Source: Lederbergia sp. NSJ-179 (lineage in GTDB: Bacteria; Bacillota; Bacilli; Bacillales; Bacillaceae_C). From it: 38,442 nt of DNA. This document shows positions 16,003 through 23,183 of this stretch, piece by piece. Positions within the stretch are counted from its first letter, which is position 1. Every line of letters begins with the position of its first letter. Location: the NCBI RefSeq assembly GCF_022867885.1, contig NZ_JALIFP010000039.1, positions 1-38,442 on the forward strand, in the 5' to 3' direction. Below the pieces are notes generated by a model. The model had not been told where the DNA came from and made no database searches. It was given only the letters and a program-made list of their open reading frames with translations. The position numbers and the translations under genes were made by a program.

Positions 16003-16210
16003 CATAACGACCCAATTATCGTTTTCTCACCCTTTTCGGGCGTTATAAAGGCTTCATAACTACCCTATTGATCCTTCCTCACCCTTTTCGGGCGTTATGA
16101 ACGCTTTATAACGACCCAATTGATCTTCCTTCACCCTTTTCGGTCGTTATGAACACTTCATAACGACCCAATCTTTCTTTCCTCACCCTTTTCAGGCGTC
16201 ATGAACCGGA
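16003..16210. repeat. Tandem array of 52-bp hairpin units (array 2)
   Basis: Four units of exactly 52 bases start at 16003, 16055, 16107 and 16159. The consensus begins CATAACGACCCAATTGAT, has a middle TTCCTCACCCTTTTCGG and ends GCGTTATGAACGCTT. The arms TCATAACGACC and GGTCGTTATGA are complementary both within a unit (about 24 bases apart) and across unit borders (5 bases apart), so alternative hairpins are possible. Unit length, arm spacing and the C-TTTTCG motif before the 3' arm match the array at 8054-8462, and the arm sequence resembles that array's first unit. It lies between the sulfatase-like gene (ends 16256) and oxidoreductase A. Confidence 0.9.
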
Positions 16211-16255
16211 TTCTGCGCGTTATTTTCAGTTTATTCGCGATATGGATGATCTTCC

Positions 16256-17671
16256 CTATACTTTCGATTCATCTGCTTTTTCCTCATCCTTGTCCTTTGC
16301 TTGCAAATCCTGTGCTGTTTCGATCGAACCAATATACATAGAATCATAAGCTTCTTGAGAGGTTTTAAAAGGGCCTTGATCTAGGCCATGCCACTGCAGG
16401 TTCGTATACATGGGATTTGTTCTTCCTGTCGCATGCTCTCTTTTTGCAATATGGGCCTCCATTCTTTCCGTCAATGTTTTCACCATCTCTGGTTCTCGTT
16501 CCGCTAGATTATTTAATTCAAGTGGATCAGTAAAAATATTATAGAGTTCCACTTCAGGCTTAAAATGAATATCTGGTTCCAAGGAACGAATTAATTTCCA
16601 TTCCGGCGTTCTCCAACCGTGCTTGCGCATCCACGTACATTCCGTAATATAAAATTCAGATGTTTTTTGAAAACTTTGGTTATCGTTATTCACGAGTGAG
16701 AGTAAACTTTGTCCATCAAACGAAATATCTGTTTCAATATCAAGTAACTCCAAAATGGTTGGTGTTAAGTCCTTGATCAAAGTAATGTCTTCCACTCTCT
16801 TCCCCGCAGGCAATTTTCCGGGAAATTTAAGAATTAACGGAACAACAAGAGTAGGTTCATAGAGTCCGTGATGATCATACCAACATTCATGTTCATTCAA
16901 TGTTTCCCCATGGTCAGATGTAATAATAATTAAGGTTTCCTCCTCAATCCCTAGGGATTCCACGGTTGTTAAAATATTTTGAATGCAGGCATCCATATAA
17001 GCAATGGCGCCATCATATTGCGCATCCACATAGTCAGCATCTGTACAACCTTCTGGCAACCATGAAGTGATATAATCCGCGAATGGTTTAAAGTTTTTTA
17101 GTTTATCCAAAGACGTATTCGCAGGATCACACTCATTTCCATCATAAAAAATACGATCAAACGGTTGTGGTGGTAAATAAGGTGAATGAGGATCCATATG
17201 ACGCATAAATAAGAAAAATGGTTGATCCTCTTCTACCAATCTCTTTAATTCAGGGATCGCTACCTGATTTAGATGCTCTGCTTTGCGACTTTTTCCCGTT
17301 TCATCTGGCCCCCATCCTTCATAATTGAGATATTTCTGAAAACCGCGGGAAGATGGATTACCAGTGAATCCGACACAGGTTGTTTGGTAGCCATTTTCCT
17401 CAAGTATTTCTGGAAGAGTTTGTACATGGTCCCCTAATGGGCCTTTATGGCGTAATGCAACCACATCGGTTCCAAAACAATCCATCCCCGTTAACATAGA
17501 AGCATAGCCAGGTGTGGTGGGAATACTTGGGCTAAAATAGTTTTCAAATAATACGCCATCTTTTGCAAATTTATCAATATGTGGAGTTGTTAAGCGTTTA
17601 TAACCGTAAGCACTCATATGGTCCCTACGGAGACTATCAATTCCGAACATAATAATATTGGGCTTTTTCAT
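16256..17671 (-). CDS. Sulfatase-like hydrolase of the alkaline phosphatase superfamily, Thr nucleophile (1)
   Basis: A protein of 471 residues without a signal peptide, so cytoplasmic. The opening KPNIIMFGIDSLRRDHMSAYGY and the metal-site ITSDHGETLNEHECWYDHHGLYEP are typical of sulfatase-fold enzymes. The site that should read C/S-x-P-S/A-R before TG reads T52-T-P-G-Y56 then ASMLTG, so neither the formylglycine Cys/Ser nor the Arg is present. Thr at this position is the nucleophile in NPP-type phosphodiesterases, LTA synthase and phosphoethanolamine transferases. Inference: a phosphodiesterase- or phosphatase-type activity rather than a true sulfatase. The C-terminus after about residue 450 is a charged tail rich in Lys, Asp and Glu. 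It lies downstream of the isomerase and is a paralogue of the protein at 20451. Confidence 0.85.
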   Translation of the reverse strand: MKKPNIIMFGIDSLRRDHMSAYGYKRLTTPHIDKFAKDGVLFENYFSPSIPTTPGYASMLTGMDCFGTDVVALRHKGPLGDHVQTLPEILEENGYQTTCVGFTGNPSSRGFQKYLNYEGWGPDETGKSRKAEHLNQVAIPELKRLVEEDQPFFLFMRHMDPHSPYLPPQPFDRIFYDGNECDPANTSLDKLKNFKPFADYITSWLPEGCTDADYVDAQYDGAIAYMDACIQNILTTVESLGIEEETLIIITSDHGETLNEHECWYDHHGLYEPTLVVPLILKFPGKLPAGKRVEDITLIKDLTPTILELLDIETDISFDGQSLLSLVNNDNQSFQKTSEFYITECTWMRKHGWRTPEWKLIRSLEPDIHFKPEVELYNIFTDPLELNNLAEREPEMVKTLTERMEAHIAKREHATGRTNPMYTNLQWHGLDQGPFKTSQEAYDSMYIGSIETAQDLQAKDKDEEKADESKV

Positions 17672-17786
17672 GGTTCACCATCTCCTTTTAAAAAGGGAGT
17701 TGTTCACACTCCCCTACTCTTTTCCCATTTTCTCATCTCGTGAACAGACCGCTGTTCGAAAAAGCGATCCGATGGGACAATCTCTC

Positions 17787-18602
17787 TTACTCTTTTACCA
17801 TTTTCTCTCGTGCACCTAAAGCCTGTAAGCAGGCATTTAAATACCCATAACTTTCAGCCGCAACAATGGAAACATCCGCTAAAGAATGTTGGTTTGCACC
17901 GATTACTTCAAGACATACCGGTCCATCATAATTTCCATCTACTAATGCCTTGCAGTAGGCGAATAAATCAATATCTCCACGTCCACATGCTTGGTTTTGA
18001 ATATCTCCAGGTCCGGCTGTTCGGCCTTTACAATCACGAATATGCACATGTTTCATTCTACTTAACACTTTTGGCAGTTCATCTTCCGGATTTTCATTTC
18101 CGCGATAAATATGGCTAGGATCCATATCGATTCCAAAAGCAGGCGACGCAATATCGTTCATTGCTTGTAAAGTTGTAGGTGTGTTATAGATGGCCTGCCC
18201 TACATGTGCCTTCACACATAGAGTGACCCCATATTCTTCCGCTTTTTTCGATAAGGAGCGAAGTGTTTCAATCGAATGGAGCAAGCTGTCTTCATCCCCC
18301 GATTTTCCGCCGGGCCCTACATTAATAATCGGAATCCCCAGTTCAGCCCCGGCTTCAAAAGCTTTCGTCAAGCGCTCTTCATCGAGAGAAGCTACTTCCA
18401 TTGATAAAAATTCTAATCCATTATCCTCCACAATCGCTTTTAATTCTGCTGCTTGTTCACGCCAACGATCTAGTTCGAGATGTTCACACATTCCCTTAAT
18501 GGCAGCAATCTCCACACCATCATATCCACAACGAGCAATCTGCTTTGCAGCCGTAGCAAAATCAAAGTCTTTGAATAAGACAGAATTCACACCAAGTTTC
18601 AT
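17787..18602 (-). CDS. Sugar phosphate isomerase/epimerase-like TIM barrel
   Basis: A xylose-isomerase-like TIM-barrel protein of 271 residues (IolE/Hyi/AP-endonuclease-2 superfamily). Expected metal-site residues are visible: Glu in LSMEVASLD, His in KAHVGQ, Asp and His in GIDMDPSHIY, His in KHVHIRDCKGR, and Glu in VCLEVIGANQ. It probably isomerises or epimerises the product of the adjacent oxidoreductases. Its ATG overlaps the stop of oxidoreductase B as TAATG, a sign of translational coupling. A 115-base gap separates it from the sulfatase-like gene downstream, so one transcript is likely. The exact substrate cannot be read from the sequence. Confidence 0.9.
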   Translation of the reverse strand: MKLGVNSVLFKDFDFATAAKQIARCGYDGVEIAAIKGMCEHLELDRWREQAAELKAIVEDNGLEFLSMEVASLDEERLTKAFEAGAELGIPIINVGPGGKSGDEDSLLHSIETLRSLSKKAEEYGVTLCVKAHVGQAIYNTPTTLQAMNDIASPAFGIDMDPSHIYRGNENPEDELPKVLSRMKHVHIRDCKGRTAGPGDIQNQACGRGDIDLFAYCKALVDGNYDGPVCLEVIGANQHSLADVSIVAAESYGYLNACLQALGAREKMVKE

Positions 18603-19624
18603 TATTTTATCCCTCCCGGAATTCGTTCGAGATCTTTCACATTAACAATGGTCCCAGTCTCCCATGAACGTATCGCTGCTTCAATAATCGTTTGCGCTTT
18701 CAATGCGTCTTCCCCAGAACCATTCACCTGGTCATGACTAACACCTGTATGGAGCTGATCCACAAAAGAATTGATGCGACTTTTAAATGTTTCCGGAAAG
18801 GCACGCATACCACCCAAATAACTATATTTCTCCGTTTCAATACTATTTCGTGGATAGAAAGTTAAATGCTCACAAGCATCTTCCAATACAAAACGTCCCT
18901 TCGATCCAACCACTTCACAAAGCTCTAGTCCATAACTTGGACCAGCATCATAACTACCGACAAGATTTCCGATTGCTCCATTTTCAAATTCCAAAATGAT
19001 TTGGGCATTCGACCAAATCGTCCGCCCTTCCCCTTTCATCATAAAGGCGGCTACCCGTTTGACATCACCACAAAAATAACGAATGACGTCAAACGAATGA
19101 GGATGTAAAGCGCGAAGATGGAACCATGGTGAGCTTTCGGCAGGATTATTAATCCACATTCTCATATTAATCATGTGAATTTTCCCTAAGCGGCCCGCTT
19201 CTATCCATGATTTGGCACGTTCAGCCGCCGGGGTAAATCGATGATTCAGATTGACCGCATAAGGAATTTGTTTAACCCTCGCAAGTTCCACCATTTCCTT
19301 CGCTTCTTCCAGTTTATTGGAGATCGGCTTCTCCCCTAATACAGGAATCCCTGCTTCTAGTAATTCCATTGTTGGCGCATAATGCTCACTTCCATTTTCT
19401 TCTCCCTTTGTACAGACACTGACTAAATCTAGACGAATGTTACTTGCAAGCATTTCCTCGACACTGTAAAAAGCTCTTGCACCGTATCGTTTGGCCGCTT
19501 TATCTGCCTTTTCTTTGATAATGTCACAAACTGCCACAATCTCAGTATCTGGATTTTCCATGCAAACAGGGGCATGCGTATTGCCAATATTCCCCACACC
19601 AACAATTGCTACATTTAATGTCAT
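18602..19624 (-). CDS. Gfo/Idh/MocA family NAD(P)-dependent oxidoreductase (B)
   Basis: A protein of 340 residues with an intact Rossmann motif (VAIVGVGNIGNTH), the EKP motif (VLGEKPISN), NLNHRFTPAAERAKSW and LRALHPHSFDVIRYFCGD. It is paralogous to oxidoreductase A over its full length, including the shared C-terminal GSGEDALKAQTIIEAAIRSWE. Two dehydrogenases of this family with one TIM-barrel isomerase are common in cyclitol and rare-sugar pathways, where one oxidises and the other reduces. It follows the ASRT gene by 24 bases and overlaps the isomerase gene, so the three form one operon. Confidence 0.92.
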   Translation of the reverse strand: MTLNVAIVGVGNIGNTHAPVCMENPDTEIVAVCDIIKEKADKAAKRYGARAFYSVEEMLASNIRLDLVSVCTKGEENGSEHYAPTMELLEAGIPVLGEKPISNKLEEAKEMVELARVKQIPYAVNLNHRFTPAAERAKSWIEAGRLGKIHMINMRMWINNPAESSPWFHLRALHPHSFDVIRYFCGDVKRVAAFMMKGEGRTIWSNAQIILEFENGAIGNLVGSYDAGPSYGLELCEVVGSKGRFVLEDACEHLTFYPRNSIETEKYSYLGGMRAFPETFKSRINSFVDQLHTGVSHDQVNGSGEDALKAQTIIEAAIRSWETGTIVNVKDLERIPGGIK

Positions 19625-19648
19625 GAAATCACCCTTCTCCGATTTATT

Positions 19649-20012
19649 TTACTCGACGGGATAACCCATCGTTGTAAAAAGAGCTAATGCTTCTTGTGAA
19701 GTATCTAGACGACTATGCTGGACAATAATCGGGACATCGCTGTCCACTTTGATCGCATAAGGAACATTTCTCGGAACCTCTTCACCATTTTGATCCTTTA
19801 ATTGATCTAATCGAATATGGTGAGTCCGATTGGAACCGCACTCTGCAAAGAAAGAATCCATTGGATCCCGATCCTCAAAATAGAAAGAAAGCTGAATCCT
19901 CGCCTTTTCTCCCGTTACATTTAATACACAAACCGCCTCATGACTCACTTGATCTCCAGTACTTTTCGGTTGTAAAAACCCATCCGGTATCAACCACGTC
20001 TTTTTCCCTATC
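19649..20012 (-). CDS. Sensory rhodopsin transducer (ASRT) family protein
   Basis: A small single-domain beta-sandwich protein of 121 residues. It follows the Anabaena sensory rhodopsin transducer closely: KKTWLIPDGFLQP (ASRT: RTCWAIAEGYIPP), VSHEAVCVLNVTGEKARIQLS (FISHETVCILN), then FYFEDRDP, THHIRLDQL and VPIIVQHSRLDTSQ (VPIVVQHTRLDSRQ). No rhodopsin is present. Family members outside photosensory systems occur beside sugar genes and have been proposed to bind carbohydrate. The start is TTG at about 20014 with GGAGGG 8 bases upstream; the nearby ATG is closed by a stop after two codons. It is the first gene of the operon with oxidoreductase B and the isomerase and lies just behind a cre site. 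Likely role: sugar binding or sensing; this is inference. Confidence 0.85.
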
Positions 20013-20041
20013 AAGCTATCATCCCTCCAATTCCAATAATT

Positions 20042-20063
20042 AGGAAACGTTTACGAAACTATA
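20042..20063 (-). promoter_or_regulatory. CcpA cre site with extended -10 promoter of the sugar operon
   Basis: The minus strand reads CGTAAACGTTTCCT (20055-20042), matching the cre consensus TGWAARCGYTWNCW at 13 of 14 positions. Just upstream on the same strand is TGGTATAGT (-10 TATAGT at 20063-20058 with TGn). The cre would overlap the transcription start, about 28 bases before the ASRT gene, and so repress it when preferred sugars are present. A clear -35 is not seen. Confidence 0.7.
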
Positions 20064-20450
20064 CCATTCTTTTTCTTGGGTTATCTACATATTAACGATT
20101 TTTTTTCAACGCTTCATTGTGTATTCTGCCAATTTTATGGTCAATTCGGACATTTTGCTGGTGAATTGATCATTCGAAACATTGCCGTTTATATCTGTCG
20201 GCGTTAGACCAGGCAAGGATTTAAATTGGGGGCAGAAATAATGAATGCTCGTATAACGAGTTTAGGCTAACCGCTTCATAAACGGTTAGCCTACTTTGTT
20301 GTATTTCATTTAAGAATTCCTATACTTGCACTTCAATGACAAATACTTCATTCCTGCTATTCCTTCATTTCTCTCTGTATTTCAATAACTTTGTCCTTAT
20401 CCAACCCGTAGTTTCCAAAATAAATTCTCTAACCATGATAAAGATATCTT
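20064..20450. other. Gene-free stretch with an IS-end-like repeat and an inverted repeat
   Basis: TGGTCAATTCGGACATTTTG at 20138-20157 is followed by a degenerate second copy (TGGTGAATT-CATTCGAAACATT). The multiple-copy form resembles ends of IS21-like elements, but no transposase is present. TAGGCTAACCG (20263-20273) and CGGTTAGCCTA (20283-20293) form a perfect 11-bp stem, perhaps the terminator of the sulfatase-like gene at 20451, although there is no strong T run. GGGGGCAGAAATAA near 20228 repeats the core of the hairpin at 4839. Confidence 0.5.
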
Positions 20451-21833
20451 TTAAGGATTATTTGCATACCCATCAATGCGTTCTCTCGTAGGATTTTTCT
20501 TCCACTCATCCCAGGTCAATTCATATTCTTCTAGGACCTTTTGGATCCTTCGTTTAAAGGGGAGCCCTTCTTTCCTTAGTACATATTTCATGGGATCCTC
20601 TCGCTCGCAAATTTTCCCCTTTACCCAGTTATGCAAGCGTTTCTGGAAAATCTGTGCTTGATGTGGGAGAGAGTTCACTAGATTCGTTGTTTCATCGGGA
20701 TCTATTTGCAAATCGTAAAGTTCAGCTGGTGGGCGGGTAAATGGTCCGGAATCATAGGTTTCAATATATTTAAATCGTTCGGTACGAATCCCTCTTGCTG
20801 CTTGCCAGGCACATTCACTGAGAAAAATTTCTTGATGATGTTCGTCTCTTGTTCCTGCTATCAATGGTATAAGACTCTTTCCATCCAAATCATCCGGAAT
20901 ATCTTGCTGCAACCATTCTAGTATGGTCGGCATGATATCCACATGCTGAACAAGGGATTGAACTCTTTTATTGGCGGGGATTTGCCCAGGCCAACGCATA
21001 ATAATGGGAATATGAACCGTTTGATCATACAAACCACAGTGATCCCAGTAGATATCATGCTCTGTTAGACTTTCTCCATGGTCGCCAAATAAGAGTAATA
21101 AAGTATCCTCTTTTAACTCCTCTTGTTCTAAAAACGTATCTAATTCTTTTAATAAATCATCTAAATAGCGAATTTCCGCGTCATACAAAGCATTTACATA
21201 ATCTGTATCTGTAATATCTCCTAGCAGGTCATAATGATGATATTTAAAAAACGGGTAAGCAGCATGGTTAAAGGCAGGTTCCATACTTTTATTCGTGGGG
21301 TTATATGGATCTTTAGTTTGATCATAGAATGAAGGGATATAATTCTTAGGTGGCAAATAGGGAGTATGCGGATCCCAATAATGAAGAAACAGGAAAAAGT
21401 CTTCATTCTTATGCTCCTTGATCCATGGCTTAGCCAATGAATGAATATCTTTACCATCAATCCATCTTGTCGCTTGTTTCGAATTAATATAATAACGATA
21501 CCCTCTTGCAAACCACTCTTTTAAATTATACAAATTGTCAACAGCCGCTGTCGTATACCCGTTTTTTTTCAAAATCGTTGGCAGCCATGGCTGGTTCTTA
21601 GGTAAGTAGGTCGTAGAAGCTCCATGGGAAACAACCCCCGTTGTTAATCCTACCTTTCCGGTAAAAATGCTCGTATGCGCTGCTTCCGTAGGGATATCTG
21701 ATGCGAAGGCGTTCTCAAACAGAACGCCTTCACTTGCGATTTTATCCATATAGGGACTGGTCGGGAGCGGGTAACCATAACACCCAAGCCGATCTGCCCT
21801 TAACGTATCTAGCGAGATAAAAATAATTTTCAT
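20451..21833 (-). CDS. Sulfatase-like hydrolase of the alkaline phosphatase superfamily, Thr nucleophile (2)
   Basis: A protein of about 460 residues with no signal peptide. ATG 21833 (MKIIFISLDTLRADRLG) is chosen because GAGGAG lies 7 bases upstream; the longer frame to 21863 has no ribosome site. The nucleophile region reads I-P-T49-E-A-A-H53 then TSIFTG. Thr stands where sulfatases have Cys/Ser and His where they have Arg, which resembles the T-F-P-N-H of NPP phosphodiesterases. Other metal ligands are present: LLFGDHGESLTEHDIYWDHCGLYDQ. It is a paralogue of the protein at 16256. Its gene is set apart from the ASRT operon by about 400 bases that include the cre promoter, so it has its own promoter. 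Inference: a second hydrolase of the same cassette acting on a phosphate or sulfate ester of a sugar. Confidence 0.85.
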   Translation of the reverse strand: MKIIFISLDTLRADRLGCYGYPLPTSPYMDKIASEGVLFENAFASDIPTEAAHTSIFTGKVGLTTGVVSHGASTTYLPKNQPWLPTILKKNGYTTAAVDNLYNLKEWFARGYRYYINSKQATRWIDGKDIHSLAKPWIKEHKNEDFFLFLHYWDPHTPYLPPKNYIPSFYDQTKDPYNPTNKSMEPAFNHAAYPFFKYHHYDLLGDITDTDYVNALYDAEIRYLDDLLKELDTFLEQEELKEDTLLLLFGDHGESLTEHDIYWDHCGLYDQTVHIPIIMRWPGQIPANKRVQSLVQHVDIMPTILEWLQQDIPDDLDGKSLIPLIAGTRDEHHQEIFLSECAWQAARGIRTERFKYIETYDSGPFTRPPAELYDLQIDPDETTNLVNSLPHQAQIFQKRLHNWVKGKICEREDPMKYVLRKEGLPFKRRIQKVLEEYELTWDEWKKNPTRERIDGYANNP

Positions 21834-21863
21834 GTCGTGCCTCCTCGTATAAAAACAGATCAT

Positions 21864-22122
21864 TATCTATCCATTTTACTAATGAACTTCAGAAAAATCG
21901 TGGTCAATTAAGACATTTTCTTTGGTTTATCGTACCAAACGCTTTGGTTTTTCTCTAAATTAAAAGGAACAGTATTGTTGGACATGTCCATTGAATATTC
22001 ATGAATAATTCGGAGTAACGATTCTCAAAACGTAGTATTTATCTCACTCTGAAGGACGATCTAACATGGTCGTTCCCCGTACAAAACGATAAAATTCATC
22101 CTTTTTCTTCGAGGAAACATGC
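21864..22122. other. Gene-free stretch with a second IS-end-like repeat
   Basis: TGGTCAATTAAGACATTTTC at 21901-21920 matches the repeat at 20138 at 17 of 20 positions, in the same orientation, so the two flank the sulfatase-like gene at 20451. ACCAAA/TTTGGT forms a small hairpin at about 21922-21941. No reading frame of note. Confidence 0.45.
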
Positions 22123-22128
22123 TATAAT
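22123..22128 (+). promoter_or_regulatory. Extended -10 promoter
   Basis: TGCTATAAT gives a perfect -10 TATAAT with a TGn extension; no good -35 is seen. It would start transcription near 22135, about 78 bases before the coiled-coil gene. Confidence 0.55.
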
Positions 22129-22212
22129 ATAAGAAGATTTAGCCTAAGCATTTTATCATTCTTAAAGCTATAAAATACATGGAACTTTCCACAAAAAAGG
22201 TGGTGAAATCAA

Positions 22213-22530
22213 CTGGAGAATAAACTGGACTTAATCCTTCAGAAACTAGAAGAACTTGACCAAAGAATAACCAATATAGAAGAGAATATAGCCACTAAAA
22301 AGGATATTGCCAATATGGCTACAAAGGAAGATATCGCTAATATGGCTACCAAAGAGGATATTGCTAATTTGGCCACCAAGGAAGAAGTTGCTGATATCCC
22401 AGCCATTAAAGTAGCTGTTCTTGAAACCAAGCATAAGGTAGAAGAGATTCAAGAAGATCAAAAATCCATTCATGAGCTTTTAGGCGAACACGAAGTAGCG
22501 ATACGGACTTTGAGAAGAAAACCTGTTTGA
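22213..22530 (+). CDS. Coiled-coil protein with 9-residue repeats, apparent CTG start
   Basis: The reading continues upstream of the first ATG (22315) as LENKLDLILQKLEELDQRIT-NIEENIATKKDIANM, back to CTG 22213. AAAGGTGGTG lies just before that codon at the right distance, and an in-frame TGA at 22204 rules out any start further up. The product is 105 residues. Four 9-residue units follow each other: ATKKDIANM, ATKEDIANM, ATKEDIANL, ATKEEVADI, encoded by 27-base direct repeats. Heptad-like Leu/Ile spacing on both sides (LILQKLEEL; VAVLETKHKVEEI) suggests a coiled coil. Such ATKEDI proteins are common small Bacillus proteins without a known function. It has no membrane segment and no partner gene. 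Confidence 0.75.
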   Translation: MENKLDLILQKLEELDQRITNIEENIATKKDIANMATKEDIANMATKEDIANLATKEEVADIPAIKVAVLETKHKVEEIQEDQKSIHELLGEHEVAIRTLRRKPV

Positions 22531-22609
22531 ATAGAGAAATGAAAGCTTGTAAGTTGAAGAGGCCTCACTGAGTTCTATTTTTCATTTTTATTTTAAAAAC
22601 TTTGGAAAA

Positions 22610-22641
22610 GACCGGCTCCACCTTTACTTAGAGCCAGTCCT
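22610..22641. terminator. Bidirectional terminator
   Basis: GACCGGCTC (22610-22618) pairs with GAGCCAGTC (22631-22639) with one G-T pair. On the minus strand it is followed by TTTTCC and on the plus strand by CTTTCTTT. It lies between the convergent coiled-coil and YkuS-like genes. Confidence 0.75.
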
Positions 22642-22645
22642 TTCT

Positions 22646-22885
22646 TTATCGATTCAATCTTTCTTCAACTTCTTCCACAATCTCTTCGACAGACATTCCT
22701 TCCATGCTGACAAAAGGAAATTCGAATTGTTTGGCATCTGCATCGATTTCATTTAAAGTACGAACGATCGCAAGATTGGAGCCTTTCGCTTCTTCTTCAT
22801 TGGTAAACATGAACACTTCATGCCCTTTTTGTTCCAAAGCGTGTTTTACATCTTCAAGTGGAGTTTCCACAGCTATTCTTGCCAA
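22646..22885 (-). CDS. ykuS: UPF0180 family protein, YkuS-like
   Basis: A small cytoplasmic protein of 79 residues. MARIAVETPLEDVKHALEQKGHEVFMF corresponds to the YkuS opening ([24 protein letters not shown]), followed by the acidic helix VEEIVEEVEERL. The function of UPF0180 is unknown. The TTG at 22885 is preferred as start: GGGAAGG lies 8 bases before it, while the GTG at 22894 is fused to that site; the family also begins MA. It is a single gene with a terminator at its 3' side. Confidence 0.8.
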   Translation of the reverse strand: MARIAVETPLEDVKHALEQKGHEVFMFTNEEEAKGSNLAIVRTLNEIDADAKQFEFPFVSMEGMSVEEIVEEVEERLNR

Positions 22886-22910
22886 TTTAAACACCTTCCC
22901 TTTTTATTAA

Positions 22911-23133
22911 AAAATGATCAGGAGGTATAGTTTTCCCAGAAAAAAATTAAATACTCCTTTTCCTGCCAATTACCATTTTGCCTAATGCTGTAACCCAAGC
23001 ACCCGGGAAATAAACAGCACTTTCAGTACTTGGCCAAGGCCAAATAATAATTCTGAGACACTAAAGAAAAGCAAACTGATTACAATCATTTTTTCCGTCC
23101 GAGATTTAAAAAAGATGAATTCAGAAAAATGCC
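22911..23133. other. Intergenic stretch before the erm promoter
   Basis: AT-rich, no reading frame or repeat of note; it holds the upstream regions of the divergent ykuS and erm transcripts. Confidence 0.4.
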
Positions 23134-23162
23134 TTTACATTCACCCCATAACTGTGTAAAAT
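23134..23162 (+). promoter_or_regulatory. SigA-type promoter of the erm leader
   Basis: TTTACA (23134-23139), 17-base spacer, TAAAAT (23157-23162). Transcription would start near 23169, leaving an erm leader of about 415 bases. Confidence 0.7.
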
Positions 23163-23183
23163 GGGAGCGTACAAATAACGTTA

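Noticed and set aside
16003-16210. CRISPR array
   Set aside because: Regular 52-bp period, but whole units are conserved with no unique spacers, and no cas genes are present. The same applies to 8054-8462.
18190-18645. Plus-strand frame of 151 codons opposite the TIM-barrel isomerase
   Set aside because: Antisense of a well supported gene; Ser/Pro-rich text with no ribosome site.
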